Under the pieces are notes generated by a model. It did no database searches and was not told the DNA's origin. It worked only from the letters and a program-made list of their open reading frames with translations. Source: CAYRGG01 sp964423745 (GTDB lineage: Bacteria; Pseudomonadota; Gammaproteobacteria; Competibacterales; Competibacteraceae). From it: a DNA stretch of 64,000 nucleotides. The DNA lies in assembly GCA_964423745.1 (NCBI GenBank), contig CAYRGG010000001.1, positions 1-64,000 of the forward strand. Reading direction: 5' to 3'. Numbering within the stretch: position 1 is the first letter of the stretch; each line of letters begins with the position of its first letter. Shown piece by piece: positions 17,782 through 26,852 of the stretch. Position numbers and translations under genes: made by a program.

Positions 17782-18288
17782 ATGTCTAATACATCATTTT
17801 CAAACAAAGATTTTGCCGATTCACGTTCTAAAGAACAAACTAAACAACGTCTGGAAAAACTCGCTTGGTTACTCGATAGTTCCATCGCTGTACCGGGTAC
17901 GGGTTTTCGGGTTGGACTCGATGGCATTATTGGTTTGATTCCCGGCATTGGCGATGCCATCGGCTCAGTAGTATCCAGTTATATTCTCACTGAAGCAGCA
18001 CGACTCGGCGTCTCTAAATTAACACTTATGCATATGGGTTTTAATATCCTGATCGAATCAGTGGTGGGACTTATTCCCTTTGTAGGGGATCTTTTCGACT
18101 TTGCATGGAAAGCCAATCAGAAAAATGTTGAGCTGCTACATAAACATATAGAAAGTCCACCCGCCGCAAAAAAATCTGATCGCTTGGCAGGCTGGGTATT
18201 GTTGACAGTACTTATACTGGCTTTAATTGGCATGGTGTATGTGGGATTTTCAGTCCTAGGATGGTTTGTTGGTCTTTTAGTGGGGTAA
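17782..18288 (+). CDS. DUF4112 domain-containing membrane protein
   Basis: A 168-residue protein. The DUF4112 core is plain: RLEKLAWLLDSSIAVPGTGF, then GLDGIIGLIPGIGDAIGSVVSSYIL and GLIPFVGDLFDFAWKANQKN. An extra membrane helix at the C-terminus (about 137-165) anchors it. Function unknown. The start at 17782 follows TGGAGA; an upstream TTG at 17758 is in frame but would swallow that site. It stands opposite the YqjD-like operon across a shared promoter region. Confidence 0.85.
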   Translation: MSNTSFSNKDFADSRSKEQTKQRLEKLAWLLDSSIAVPGTGFRVGLDGIIGLIPGIGDAIGSVVSSYILTEAARLGVSKLTLMHMGFNILIESVVGLIPFVGDLFDFAWKANQKNVELLHKHIESPPAAKKSDRLAGWVLLTVLILALIGMVYVGFSVLGWFVGLLVG

Positions 18289-18405
18289 CTGAAGGTTAAT
18301 AAATCAATTGAATCTTCTAATTTAAATTTAAAGCAAACCTACGAGAAGGCGTTAGCACATCATTTTATAACCACCAACCACCCATGATTTTATAAGATAA
18401 TTAAA

Positions 18406-19452
18406 ATGCTATTACTACTAACCTACATTATGATTGCTCTTGTCTTTTCTTTTTACTGTTCCATTGCAGAAGCTGTGTTATTAAGCCTTACGCCTTCTTA
18501 TATCGCCTCTCTTGAACAAAAAGGAAAACGCTCAGGGCAATTATTACAAACCCTTAAAGATAATATTGACCGACCTTTAGCCGCTATTTTGAGTTTAAAT
18601 ACTATTGCTCATACTCTAGGGGCCGCCGGGGCTGGCGCTCAAGCAACCGCTTTATTTGGCAAAGCTTATCTTGGGGCTATATCAGCGATATTGACACTGC
18701 TCATTTTAGTATTTTCTGAAATCATTCCAAAAACTCTAGGCGCACTCCATTGGAAAAAACTAGCGCCAACGATTGCTTTTTCCATCAAGTACTTGATGAT
18801 GTTTCTTTATCCTTTTGTAAAACTTTCCGAATATATCACGCAATATTTATCGTCGAATAAAGAAGACTCCGACTTTAGTCGGGACGAATTCACAGCGTTA
18901 GCAGAGTTGGGTGTTGAAGAAGGGAAAATCGAAGAAAAAGAATCTCATATTTTAAAAAATCTTTTTGCTGCGAGTTCGCTATCGGCTAAAGATATCGCCA
19001 CACCTCGCACCGTGGCTTTTATGCTCCAAGAAAACTTATTGGTTGAAAAATTTTTTAACGACCACGCTGACACACCCTTTTCCCGTATACCCATTTATCG
19101 GGATAATCGTGATGAGGTAACCGGATTTGTTTTAAAAAGCGATTTGTTTTTTGCTCAAGCACAAGATAAGCAGCAAGCTAAATTAGTGGATTTTAAACGA
19201 GAAATACAAACATTACCTGAAACCATCTTGCTTTCTGATTTATTTGAAAAATTGCTTAATAACAGAATGCATATTGCCATCATAGCGAATGAATACGGTG
19301 GCACAGAAGGGATCGTGACTATGGAAGATGTTTTAGAGTCCTTATTGGGTTTTGAGATTGTCGATGAGGCGGATAAAGCAGTGGATATGCAGCAGGTAGC
19401 CCGACTTAAATGGAGAAAACGAGTAAAACCTAGTGCGGCACCTGCCACTTAA
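18406..19452 (+). CDS. CNNM/CorC-type transporter (DUF21 plus CBS pair)
   Basis: A 348-residue membrane protein of the CNNM/HlyC-CorC group, implicated in Mg2+ or Co2+ efflux and homeostasis. The N-terminal DUF21 region has four membrane segments (to about residue 155), with the family motif SEIIPKTLGALHWKKLA. Two CBS domains then follow (TPRTVAFMLQENLLVEKFF; FSRIPIYRDNRDEVTGFVLKSDLF; EYGGTEGIVTMEDVLESLLGFEIVDE). The CorC_HlyC transporter-associated domain found at the end of longer relatives is absent, so this is the short form. Single gene. Confidence 0.87.
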   Translation: MLLLLTYIMIALVFSFYCSIAEAVLLSLTPSYIASLEQKGKRSGQLLQTLKDNIDRPLAAILSLNTIAHTLGAAGAGAQATALFGKAYLGAISAILTLLILVFSEIIPKTLGALHWKKLAPTIAFSIKYLMMFLYPFVKLSEYITQYLSSNKEDSDFSRDEFTALAELGVEEGKIEEKESHILKNLFAASSLSAKDIATPRTVAFMLQENLLVEKFFNDHADTPFSRIPIYRDNRDEVTGFVLKSDLFFAQAQDKQQAKLVDFKREIQTLPETILLSDLFEKLLNNRMHIAIIANEYGGTEGIVTMEDVLESLLGFEIVDEADKAVDMQQVARLKWRKRVKPSAAPAT

Positions 19453-19535
19453 GGGAAAAGGGTTTATTTTTATCAAAAAATTCTGTTTATCAGTTAATTA
19501 GCTCATATTTATAGATTTTAAACATTTCCATAATT

Positions 19536-19571
19536 TTGTAGAGTTTACAAAATGGTTTGCAAAACTTACAT
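19536..19571. promoter_or_regulatory. Two recurring palindromes before the BrkB-like gene
   Basis: TTGTAGAGTTTACAA (19536-19550) and TTGCAAAACTTACAT (19557-19571) lie 21 bp apart, centre to centre (two helical turns), 65-100 bp before the proposed start of the BrkB-like gene. Paired sites on one face of the helix suggest binding by one protein. Confidence 0.5.
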
Positions 19572-19634
19572 GGTGTTTCTATTCGCATAGTCTACGGTTT
19601 TGTTACTTATATTTTAATTTTATTGGAGATGGTC

Positions 19635-20609
19635 GTGGCCAATAACGAAGATCTTGACGAGCAACGGCGTGGGCGTTCGGCTTCATACCCTAGAGAAATT
19701 TCCGCTGCAGGTTGGAAAGACATCCTTGTTCGTGTTTGGGCTGGTCTTAACAACGACAATGTAGCGATGGTGGCCGCAGGAGTCGCATTTTATTTTTTGT
19801 TAGCTATTTTCCCGGCCATGGGCGCCACAGTGTCTATTTACGGATTGATTTCTGATCCTGCCGATGTTCAGCAGCAACTAGCGCAGCTGACGACTCTGTT
19901 GCCTAAAGAAGCGCAAACCATACTCAGTCAACAACTTAATGCCGTAGCCTCACAATCTAGTCAAGCCCTCAGTATTAGTTTAGTAGGAAGTATTTTGCTT
20001 GCCCTATGGAGCACCACAAGGGGTGTGAAAGCCTTGATTACTGCCCTTAACATTGTCTACAACGAACATGAAAAACGCAGCTTTCTCAAACTCAATGCAG
20101 TAGCCTTATTGCTTACGGTTGGCGCTATTATCTTTTTAATTTTAGCTCTCAGTTTAGTAGTGGCATTACCCGCTTTGTTGGGTAACTTTGGACTACAAGA
20201 CTATACACGGGTACTGATTCTGATCGCACGCTGGCTGTTGTTAGGATTTATTGTTATAACCAGTCTCGCAGTATTGTATCGCTACGGACCCTGTCGTAAA
20301 TCGCCACGCTGGCAATGGGTAAGCTGGGGAGCAATATTGGCAGCCTTCTTATGGCTTGTAGGGTCAGCATTATTTTCCTACTACGTAGGCAATTTCGCCA
20401 GCTATAACGAAACCTACGGAGCCCTGGGCGCCATTGTTATATTACTGATGTGGTTTTACTTAACAGCCTATGTAATATTGCTAAGCGCTGAAGTAAATGC
20501 AGAAACTGAACATCAGACGGCGCAAGACACAACCATCGGTGGCGATCAACCCCGTGGTCAACGAGGCGCTTTTGTGGCCGATACCATCGGCGACAGCTAT
20601 GGTAAATAA
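19635..20609 (+). CDS. YihY/virulence factor BrkB family membrane protein
   Basis: A polytopic protein of about 324 residues with the BrkB/YihY layout: DNVAMVAAGVAFYFLLAIFPAM at the first helix, LWSTTRGVKALITALNIVYNEHEKRSF, and the final helices with FASYNETYGALGAIVILLMWFYLTAYVILLSAEVNAE. The family was once called ribonuclease BN, but that assignment is not supported; its transport role is unclear. I favour a GTG start at 19635 because GGAG ends six bases before it. An ATG two codons upstream and one at 19557 are alternatives, though the latter overlaps the palindromes. Confidence 0.88.
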   Translation: MANNEDLDEQRRGRSASYPREISAAGWKDILVRVWAGLNNDNVAMVAAGVAFYFLLAIFPAMGATVSIYGLISDPADVQQQLAQLTTLLPKEAQTILSQQLNAVASQSSQALSISLVGSILLALWSTTRGVKALITALNIVYNEHEKRSFLKLNAVALLLTVGAIIFLILALSLVVALPALLGNFGLQDYTRVLILIARWLLLGFIVITSLAVLYRYGPCRKSPRWQWVSWGAILAAFLWLVGSALFSYYVGNFASYNETYGALGAIVILLMWFYLTAYVILLSAEVNAETEHQTAQDTTIGGDQPRGQRGAFVADTIGDSYGK

Positions 20610-20721
20610 ATAGTGTTTTTGCTTCGTTACTCAACCGTGAGTAATTTATTTGGATAATCGTATCTTGGTACTAAACATGCCAATAACTATCTAGCAACAC
20701 ACCATAAAATGGAGAAACATA

Positions 20722-21015
20722 ATGAAAATAAAACCCAATACTGTTGTTGTACTAATAATTGTTATTGTTTTTTTTGCGATAAACATCAATAAATCCATAG
20801 CCGCTGATACACTTTCAGCTCAACAAGGGGAAAATTCATCAAGTATTCAAGATGACACTGAAAGCAACGCTGAAATAGCGCGTGAAGCTTACGAAAAATC
20901 CGATGCATCGCCAACCGGCAGTTGGGCATCTGGTTGTTCTCCTCAAGCTGCCGCAGAAGGTTCTACAGCTGTCGATGAAGAAGATTGCCTTCCGCAAAAT
21001 ACTCAGGAAAAGTAA
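20722..21015 (+). CDS. Small exported hypothetical protein (97 aa)
   Basis: A signal peptide (hydrophobic VVVLIIVIVFFAININ, likely cut after SIAA) is followed by a short, acidic, Ser/Glu-rich mature chain of about 68 residues with two cysteines (SGCSPQ and EDCLPQ). Those cysteines could form one disulfide. TGGAGA precedes the ATG. No family recognised. A weak hairpin (TTACTCA/TGAGTAA, 20627-20644) after the BrkB-like gene suggests separate transcription. Confidence 0.62.
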   Translation: MKIKPNTVVVLIIVIVFFAININKSIAADTLSAQQGENSSSIQDDTESNAEIAREAYEKSDASPTGSWASGCSPQAAAEGSTAVDEEDCLPQNTQEK

Positions 21016-21095
21016 CAAAAAAATTACTTTTTAAACCTTTCAATAAATAAGTTAGGCAAAAGTTAATTAATACTATAATTCTTCAAATTTATGCA

Positions 21096-21392
21096 TCAAC
21101 CCTGTTGCCCAAAGTGAGATCTGAAATAATTGACCGAATGCTCAAACGTTTCCCAATCTCGTTCAACTTGGGCTTTTAGGCTTTCCCACTCTTCATCACT
21201 TGCCATGTGAAGCCTATCTAGATCTTGGCTAATCTGTTCTCGGCTGTCTCGAATTTCAGCAAGATTTTTCTGATGTTCTATCTTTTCATCATCGTCAATC
21301 CTTCTAACTTTGACATCTAAATTTTCAATCTCTCCATTTATTTCATTGAGCCGATTTTTCATTTTTTGAACATAATCATATCGAGCTGACAT
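21096..21392 (-). CDS. Coiled-coil protein resembling sll1863-type stress proteins
   Basis: A 98-residue, all-helical, highly charged protein. Its layout is YDYVQKMKNRLNEINGEIENLDVKV, a central EIRDSREQISQDLDRL helix, then EEWESLKAQVERDWETFEHSVNYF. It matches the pattern of small sll1863-like stress response proteins (an N-terminal YVQKMKxxLDxxN and a late SWxxLKxxVExAWxxL). AAGAGG precedes the ATG. It lies alone between two plus-strand genes. Confidence 0.65.
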   Translation of the reverse strand: MSARYDYVQKMKNRLNEINGEIENLDVKVRRIDDDEKIEHQKNLAEIRDSREQISQDLDRLHMASDEEWESLKAQVERDWETFEHSVNYFRSHFGQQG

Positions 21393-21720
21393 AATAGTTA
21401 AACCTCTTAATACTAGTTTTGGTTTTGGTTAAATCGGCCATTTAAGATAAATTCAATAATTAAAAAACCATTTTAAAAAACCTATCTTATATACCTATAA
21501 AAGACACAGAACAAATTCACTAAAGAAATTAGCCATTACCATACATTAGTTTCACCTTTTAGATAATCATGTTATTGCTTTTTATTGATTTAAACCTCTT
21601 CTAATGCCTATGTGGTCTAAGATTTGCTAAATTATCTACGCAGATAAATTTATTAGTAACCTTATATGTGTAATCTGTTAACTGTTAACTTAAATGTAGT
21701 GATAAAAAAGGGGAAAAACA
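21393..21720. other. AT-rich divergent intergenic region
   Basis: No gene, strong hairpin or copy of the recurring palindrome was seen. It must contain promoters for the genes on both sides, but I cannot place them confidently. Confidence 0.4.
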
Positions 21721-22983
21721 ATGACAACCATTGTTGAGAAAGAAGCGTTGGATAACGGCCCACCTCGAATTAGTTGGGGTGCTGTTATAGCCGGTTTGAT
21801 ATTTGCTATTGCTTTCAGCTGGTTAATGCTTTTGTTAGGTTCAGCCATCGGTTTTAGCATTGCCGATGCCACAGATTTAGGCGCCATAAATGATGGTTTA
21901 TCCATAGGAACTATTATTTGGATGCTGCTGACTACCATCATTGCTTGTTTTTTAGGTGGATTGTTAGCAGGACGTTTAGCCGGTAAACCTGAGAAGATAG
22001 TGGGTATGTTCCATGGCATCACGGTTTGGAGCGGTACAACTATACTGTTGATTATATTAGGCTATCTTGGTGTTACTAACCTTATGCAAGGCGGCCAGGC
22101 ATTGCTTCAGAGTACAGCTGCTGTAAGTAGTGCTGCTGTGTCAAGCATTGCATCAGGTGTTACTAGTATCGGCTCTATGGGAACCAGCATAGTCGATTCA
22201 GTACCCACTAATAATCCTCTGGTAAACACGATCCAAGCGCAATTAAAACGCAGGGCTATCGATGTTATCGCACAAGCGGATGCCGCTGATGGCCCCGATG
22301 TGACTGAACAAGAAGTACGGCAAACCTTTAACCAAATGGACAGCCAAACCCTACAAGAAGTTGCTGTGCAACTTATTCAAGGGGACACCGAAGCAGCGAA
22401 AAACACCTTAAGGGCTAATTCAGAACTTTCCACCGAAGAAATCGACAATCTCATCGACGGCATTGCTCAAGAAGTTGCTCAACAGCTGGGTATCTCTGCA
22501 CCGAATGAGACTGACACGACAGCCCTTGTCAACCAAGTGCAACAGCGATTGACCAATCAAGTAAGCAGTCTCATCGCATCGGCGGATGCTACCGGCGGCG
22601 CTGATGTAACTCAACAAGAGGTCTCACAAGCGATTCAGCAATTAAATGCGCAAACACTGCAAAATGTCGCCGTACAGCTTATCCAGGGGAATACTGAAGC
22701 TGCAAAAGATATTTTGGTCGTTAACACAACTCTATCGGAAGAAGAAATCAACGACCTTGTTGACGGTATTGCTAACGAAATTGAGCAACCTATTCAGCAG
22801 TTCCAAAACCAGTTAAATCAAACGGTCGAGACCGTATCAGACTATACGCAAGCTGTCTTATGGACGGCCTTTATTAGTAGCGCCATTGGATTGCTCGTCG
22901 CCATCGCCGGGGGTTGGCTTGGAGCGGATACGGTTAGACGCCTCTATGTTCCCCACCGTAGAACGGCTGCTACAAACTACTAA
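21721..22983 (+). CDS. Membrane protein with two duplicated internal domains
   Basis: A 420-residue protein. The N-terminus has three membrane segments (about 20-42, 61-82, 99-118), with WGAVIAGLIFAIAFSWLM and GGLLAGRLAGKPE as in YrzE-like and other hypothetical membrane proteins. The last helix (about 381-403) returns to the membrane. Between them lies a clear tandem duplication: residues about 176-255 and 281-360 both read (D/S)(V/L)IAxADAxxGxDVT(E/Q)QEV, then QTLQxVAVQLIQGxTEAAK, then LS(T/E)EEI(D/N)xLxDGIAxE. It probably forms a loop outside the membrane. Function unknown. GGGG lies before the ATG. Confidence 0.7.
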   Translation: MTTIVEKEALDNGPPRISWGAVIAGLIFAIAFSWLMLLLGSAIGFSIADATDLGAINDGLSIGTIIWMLLTTIIACFLGGLLAGRLAGKPEKIVGMFHGITVWSGTTILLIILGYLGVTNLMQGGQALLQSTAAVSSAAVSSIASGVTSIGSMGTSIVDSVPTNNPLVNTIQAQLKRRAIDVIAQADAADGPDVTEQEVRQTFNQMDSQTLQEVAVQLIQGDTEAAKNTLRANSELSTEEIDNLIDGIAQEVAQQLGISAPNETDTTALVNQVQQRLTNQVSSLIASADATGGADVTQQEVSQAIQQLNAQTLQNVAVQLIQGNTEAAKDILVVNTTLSEEEINDLVDGIANEIEQPIQQFQNQLNQTVETVSDYTQAVLWTAFISSAIGLLVAIAGGWLGADTVRRLYVPHRRTAATNY

Positions 22984-23019
22984 GTTGTTATCTTAATAAA
23001 TAATGCGGAGATCATTGTC

Positions 23020-23154
23020 ATGCCTTATGGTCTATTGGGTCTTGTTGTTATTGTGTTAATTGTTGCGGCGCTTGCCGAAAGCGTTGCCATTGGTGGCATC
23101 GGGGGAATACTGCTACTGATTTTGTTGATTTTGCTTCTTACCGGGCGAATTTAA
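23020..23154 (+). CDS. 44-residue hydrophobic membrane peptide
   Basis: A short gene encoding MPYGLLGLVVIVLIVAALAE followed by a Gly-rich turn (SVAIGGIGGI) and a second hydrophobic run ending LLLTGRI. GGAG lies 11 bases before the ATG. It starts 36 bp after the duplicated-domain membrane protein and is followed by a strong terminator, so the two form a unit. It looks like the DUF3309/DUF1328 class of tiny stress-linked hydrophobic peptides, but I cannot assign it. Confidence 0.65.
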   Translation: MPYGLLGLVVIVLIVAALAESVAIGGIGGILLLILLILLLTGRI

Positions 23155-23180
23155 GTCAAAAAGCAGTGGAGTGAGCGTGA

Positions 23181-23216
23181 ATAGGGGCGAATCTATAGAT
23201 TCGCCCCTATTTATTG
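23181..23216 (+). terminator. Strong terminator after the 44-residue peptide
   Basis: A 30-bp perfect palindrome from 23181 to 23210 (arms ATAGGGGCGAATCTA and its complement) is followed by TTATTGTTTT. It is AT-rich just outside the stem on both sides, so it might work in both directions. Confidence 0.8.
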
Positions 23217-23292
23217 TTTTATTATGCTTTACTACAAAAATTGTTCGGTACTCGTTTTTCCTATAGAAGACCGGTTTACTCAATTTTTGTAT

Positions 23293-23625
23293 TTATTTAA
23301 CTTCTATCTCATTAACAACTTCGGTCACCCCGGAGACATTTTGCGCAACCACTGTCGCTTGTTGTTTTTTAGTTTCTGTTTCTACAAAACCTTTTAAATG
23401 AACAACCCCTTCAGAAACCTCGACGCTAATAGGTGCGGCATTAAGCTCTGGGTTCTTAATAAACTCCGTTTTAATTTTTGTTGCAAGCGCCGCATTTTGC
23501 GACCCTAAATTAGGGTCCGGTTCGGCAAACCAACCTGCACAACCCCCCGCAAAAAGAATCATAAAGATCATACCAAAAACTGTATTAACCGTTGGTTTTT
23601 TAACCATCAAATTATCTATTTTCAT
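23293..23625 (-). CDS. BON domain lipoprotein
   Basis: A 110-residue exported protein. Its signal ends at FAGGC, a plausible lipobox. One BON domain follows (LATKIKTEFIKNPELNAAPISVEVSEGVVHLKGFVETETKKQQAT then VSGVTEVVNEIEV), which binds membrane phospholipid or envelope surfaces in OsmY/DolP-like proteins. The ATG at 23625 is 13 bp after the AsmA stop, so the pair is likely co-transcribed. Longer in-frame starts would run into the AsmA gene. Confidence 0.82.
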   Translation of the reverse strand: MKIDNLMVKKPTVNTVFGMIFMILFAGGCAGWFAEPDPNLGSQNAALATKIKTEFIKNPELNAAPISVEVSEGVVHLKGFVETETKKQQATVVAQNVSGVTEVVNEIEVK

Positions 23626-23638
23626 TAGTCCATATACC

Positions 23639-26600
23639 CTATTGTAGTTTAGCAATAGAATCGATAAGTCCTGTGCAATAATTACTATCATCGGTAAGGC
23701 CCGGCTCGACAAACGACAGGGCCGCGCCGATGGGACCTGCCACTGCAGTGAGTGCCGCGGTCAACGCAGCTTGCGAAGCCAACGCCGCAGGTCCGGGAAA
23801 AATGCGTGGGTTTTTAAAAGTTCCTTCTATATGTACAGGGGCTTGGGTAGAAAGGAAGCTAGCATCTTTTGGATGAGGTTCTAAAACAATATCTAACGTT
23901 TCTTCTCCTAAATCCAACGAGCCCGTAGCCGCAAAGATAGTATCCTCGGTATCGACTATTGCGTTTTTTATATTTGTTACCCCATTATTAGCGTGCATGT
24001 TTAAATAGGCACAGCGAATAGCTACATTACTTTGCTCGTTGAAAAGAGCCATCATAGCCTCACCCCAATCGAAACCCGCTAGCTCGATCAGCAAACCATC
24101 TAACTGACCATCGGTCATCAATACATAAAGACCACCGTCGGCAGTATCCAAAAAGTCCGCGATGGTGTCCCCACTCATCCACAGTTTGGCGCGTCCGCCA
24201 ATCATGCCGACGGTATCATCAGCGATTTCATAAGGCTGCACCACTTTTTTAAGGTTGACATGCTGAATTTCCGTTTCCAAGGTACTTTGTATAGGTCTAG
24301 CACCAGCACTTATTTCCAGATTTGAGCTTATACTCCCGTCCCCGACACCAAACTTAAAAGGTTTAAGATGCAGATGGCCGTCTTCAAGTTTCATCTCAAG
24401 ACTGAGGCTATCTAAAGGAACTTTGTCTATCTGCACCCGTTTTGCCTTGTAATCCACCACAGCATCCATGGCTTGTAAACGTTCTAAGTTAATAGGTTCG
24501 TCAGGTAACACGGATTTATCTTGTGCATCTTGCTGTGCTTCTTGTTCTTGTTCAGGCGATGCGGTCTCTCCCGGTCCTGTCCCGGGCGCCGCCCCTATCA
24601 CGCCACCTAGATCGTCAAGATCTAACTTCTGAGAAAACAAATCAGCTTTTATCCTAGGACGTGGCTCACTGATATCGAGGCTCATCTCACCGCTAAGATC
24701 ACTGTCGCCCACTCTCCCGTCGATATTGGTAAATAACCAACGATAGTCCTTTTGGTAAGCTAGATCGCCGGATAATTTATAGGGTGGCAAATCGGGCAAA
24801 GGCAAGCCTGTCAAAGGATAAAGACGTTCTGGATTAGGCCCTTCAATGAAGAGATTCAAGTCTAATCCCTTTAGCGCAAATACGTTTTTTATCCACCCTT
24901 CAATACGGGCTGTGGTGTCCGCTGCAGCCACCTCCAAATCTAGGGAATACGCCCTGTCTGGATCCCGTAAAGCCAACAATTGATCGCCTGTAAAACTTAA
25001 GTTAAAGGGTTCACCTAGATAACGACCATCGCCGTCGATACGCACCACTTGCTCACCGCTTTGCAGACCCTCGCTGACGAGGGACGCATTGATCACCGTA
25101 TTATTTGGAGTATCGGTATAGGTCAATTGACTGGGATTTATCGTTAGCCGACCGACCAGGGGCAAAGCCACATCGTCGTCTTTTATAACCTGAAGATCCA
25201 TATCCTGAATCTCCATATCGATGTCGCCTGACAACACGCCGAGCTGTTGTTCGGTAATCGCATAGGCTTCTACTAATTTCGCAAGATCGAGATCTTGTAA
25301 CTGGCCATCAATAAAACCGTCTAGGGGCCATTGACTGGCGTCAAGAGCCAGGTTTAACGTGGCGCTGCCCTGATAAACCGCTAATTTAAGCGGTGTTACT
25401 TTTAATTGTCCATTCTTTTCCAGATCAAGCTGCAGCGTAAAATCATTGATAGTAAGAGGCTGTGTGATGATTTCATCGGCTTGCACGTTCACATCGGCTG
25501 TCCATGCCTGCAGCTTATTTAAAATAGCCTCTCTTCTTTCACTGATTGGTAATCCTTGCTCAGAATCTGCCGTTGTATCTGGTGCAGCTTTTGCGTCCCC
25601 TGAGGCTGACGCCGTTTGTTTGCCGCCGACATTAACGGTGTCTAAATGGGTTTGTAGAGTGTTATAAATGTTTCTTAGCTGAACCACATCCACGGTATTT
25701 GAAGTTAAGGCACCTTGCAGCAGAGGATCTTGATCGGTGATGCGAGCTGTTAACTGGCCAGAGATGTCGGTTTGCCCTAAACGAGCCTCTAAATCAGTAA
25801 AACGCCAGGTATTATCTTGCCGCGCCACCTGAGCTTGCAATTCATAGCCGGGTAAATCGACTTGGTTCATGCCTAAAACCGCGCCCATCACGGCTGCATC
25901 TGGACTTTGCAAAGAGACGGCAAGATCCAACCCGGAAAGTGCTCCGGACTGAGGCAGTGTTCCTTCCATGGTTAAATCTGTTTCACCGACGCTAGCTTGA
26001 CCATCAATGGGGTAATGTTCAGTATTATAAAAGCTTTCTAAAGCAGCGCCATCCAGTTTAAATTCCAGTGGATAATCTTGTAGTTCGCCTGTTCCCGTTA
26101 CAAGTAATGGTTCCTCAAAACTGCCTTGCGCCTGAAAATCAGCGACGACAGCGGTTATGGTTGGCTTTGCGGCATGGTTGTAATAGGCCATACGACCGTC
26201 CTTAACAGTCACTTGTTTGATGACGGGGATGCTCAACGCACTGTCGCTGGAGGTTTTGTCCTCCTCTGGCGTCGGAGAGGTGTCGAATGTCCAGTTTTCT
26301 TTGCCTTGTTCAGAAATAGCCAAAATGATCTCAGGATCAATCACTGTTAAGGTCGGTATAACGATTTGCCCCGTGAGTAACTCCAGCAAGTCAATGCTAA
26401 AAACCAACTCTTCTATAGTAGCCATATGAGGGGCTTCGGCCCAGGGTGCATTATCAAGCCGAATATTATTAACGCGCACCTGGGGGGTCAACGACAGATC
26501 TACATCCAAATCCCCAGCAATAGTCACATTACGCCCCAGTTGTTCGCTCAGCTGGTTAGCAACCGCGTCCTTGACCCAATTCCAGTCCATGAAAGCAACC

Positions 26601-26665
26601 GTGGCGACTAATAAAAGCACCAGTGCAGCTATTGATAGGCCGAGCCATTTTAGAATTTTCATCAT
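23639..26665 (-). CDS. AsmA family outer-membrane biogenesis protein
   Basis: A 1008-residue AsmA-like protein with one N-terminal membrane anchor (LGLSIAALVLLLVATVAFMDW) and a long beta-groove periplasmic body. Such proteins resemble chorein/VPS13-type bridges thought to move phospholipid between the inner and outer membranes. Family marks include GRNVTIAGDLDVDLSLTPQVRVNNIRL near the N-terminus and the C-terminal AsmA_2 block LYVLMTDGQLDG ... GSLDLGEETLDIVLEPHPKD. A Pro/Gln/Asp linker lies near residues 690-720. Its downstream partner encodes a BON lipoprotein, also an envelope function. Confidence 0.9.
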   Translation of the reverse strand: MMKILKWLGLSIAALVLLLVATVAFMDWNWVKDAVANQLSEQLGRNVTIAGDLDVDLSLTPQVRVNNIRLDNAPWAEAPHMATIEELVFSIDLLELLTGQIVIPTLTVIDPEIILAISEQGKENWTFDTSPTPEEDKTSSDSALSIPVIKQVTVKDGRMAYYNHAAKPTITAVVADFQAQGSFEEPLLVTGTGELQDYPLEFKLDGAALESFYNTEHYPIDGQASVGETDLTMEGTLPQSGALSGLDLAVSLQSPDAAVMGAVLGMNQVDLPGYELQAQVARQDNTWRFTDLEARLGQTDISGQLTARITDQDPLLQGALTSNTVDVVQLRNIYNTLQTHLDTVNVGGKQTASASGDAKAAPDTTADSEQGLPISERREAILNKLQAWTADVNVQADEIITQPLTINDFTLQLDLEKNGQLKVTPLKLAVYQGSATLNLALDASQWPLDGFIDGQLQDLDLAKLVEAYAITEQQLGVLSGDIDMEIQDMDLQVIKDDDVALPLVGRLTINPSQLTYTDTPNNTVINASLVSEGLQSGEQVVRIDGDGRYLGEPFNLSFTGDQLLALRDPDRAYSLDLEVAAADTTARIEGWIKNVFALKGLDLNLFIEGPNPERLYPLTGLPLPDLPPYKLSGDLAYQKDYRWLFTNIDGRVGDSDLSGEMSLDISEPRPRIKADLFSQKLDLDDLGGVIGAAPGTGPGETASPEQEQEAQQDAQDKSVLPDEPINLERLQAMDAVVDYKAKRVQIDKVPLDSLSLEMKLEDGHLHLKPFKFGVGDGSISSNLEISAGARPIQSTLETEIQHVNLKKVVQPYEIADDTVGMIGGRAKLWMSGDTIADFLDTADGGLYVLMTDGQLDGLLIELAGFDWGEAMMALFNEQSNVAIRCAYLNMHANNGVTNIKNAIVDTEDTIFAATGSLDLGEETLDIVLEPHPKDASFLSTQAPVHIEGTFKNPRIFPGPAALASQAALTAALTAVAGPIGAALSFVEPGLTDDSNYCTGLIDSIAKLQ

Positions 26666-26852
26666 TTCTTTTACTTTTATAGGCTATGACAGAAAGGTGT
26701 TACTCGTGAATCAATGGCACATCACCATGACACATAGAGTAAGGAAAAAGCAGACTAGAACGCTTTCACGCTAGAAACAGCAGTAGTTTGTGGCTTATGC
26801 CTTGGCTAGATCCAGGGCGATCTGATCTGGGTCAGATCACCCCGTATGCGCG

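Noticed and set aside
22420..22617. Minus-strand open frame inside the duplicated-domain protein
   Set aside because: It is a shadow frame of the strong plus-strand gene, with no ribosome-binding site and no family.
26819..26838. Terminator after the exported beta-domain gene
   Set aside because: The GATCTGA/TCAGATC hairpin has no T-run on either strand; it may be an operator or chance.
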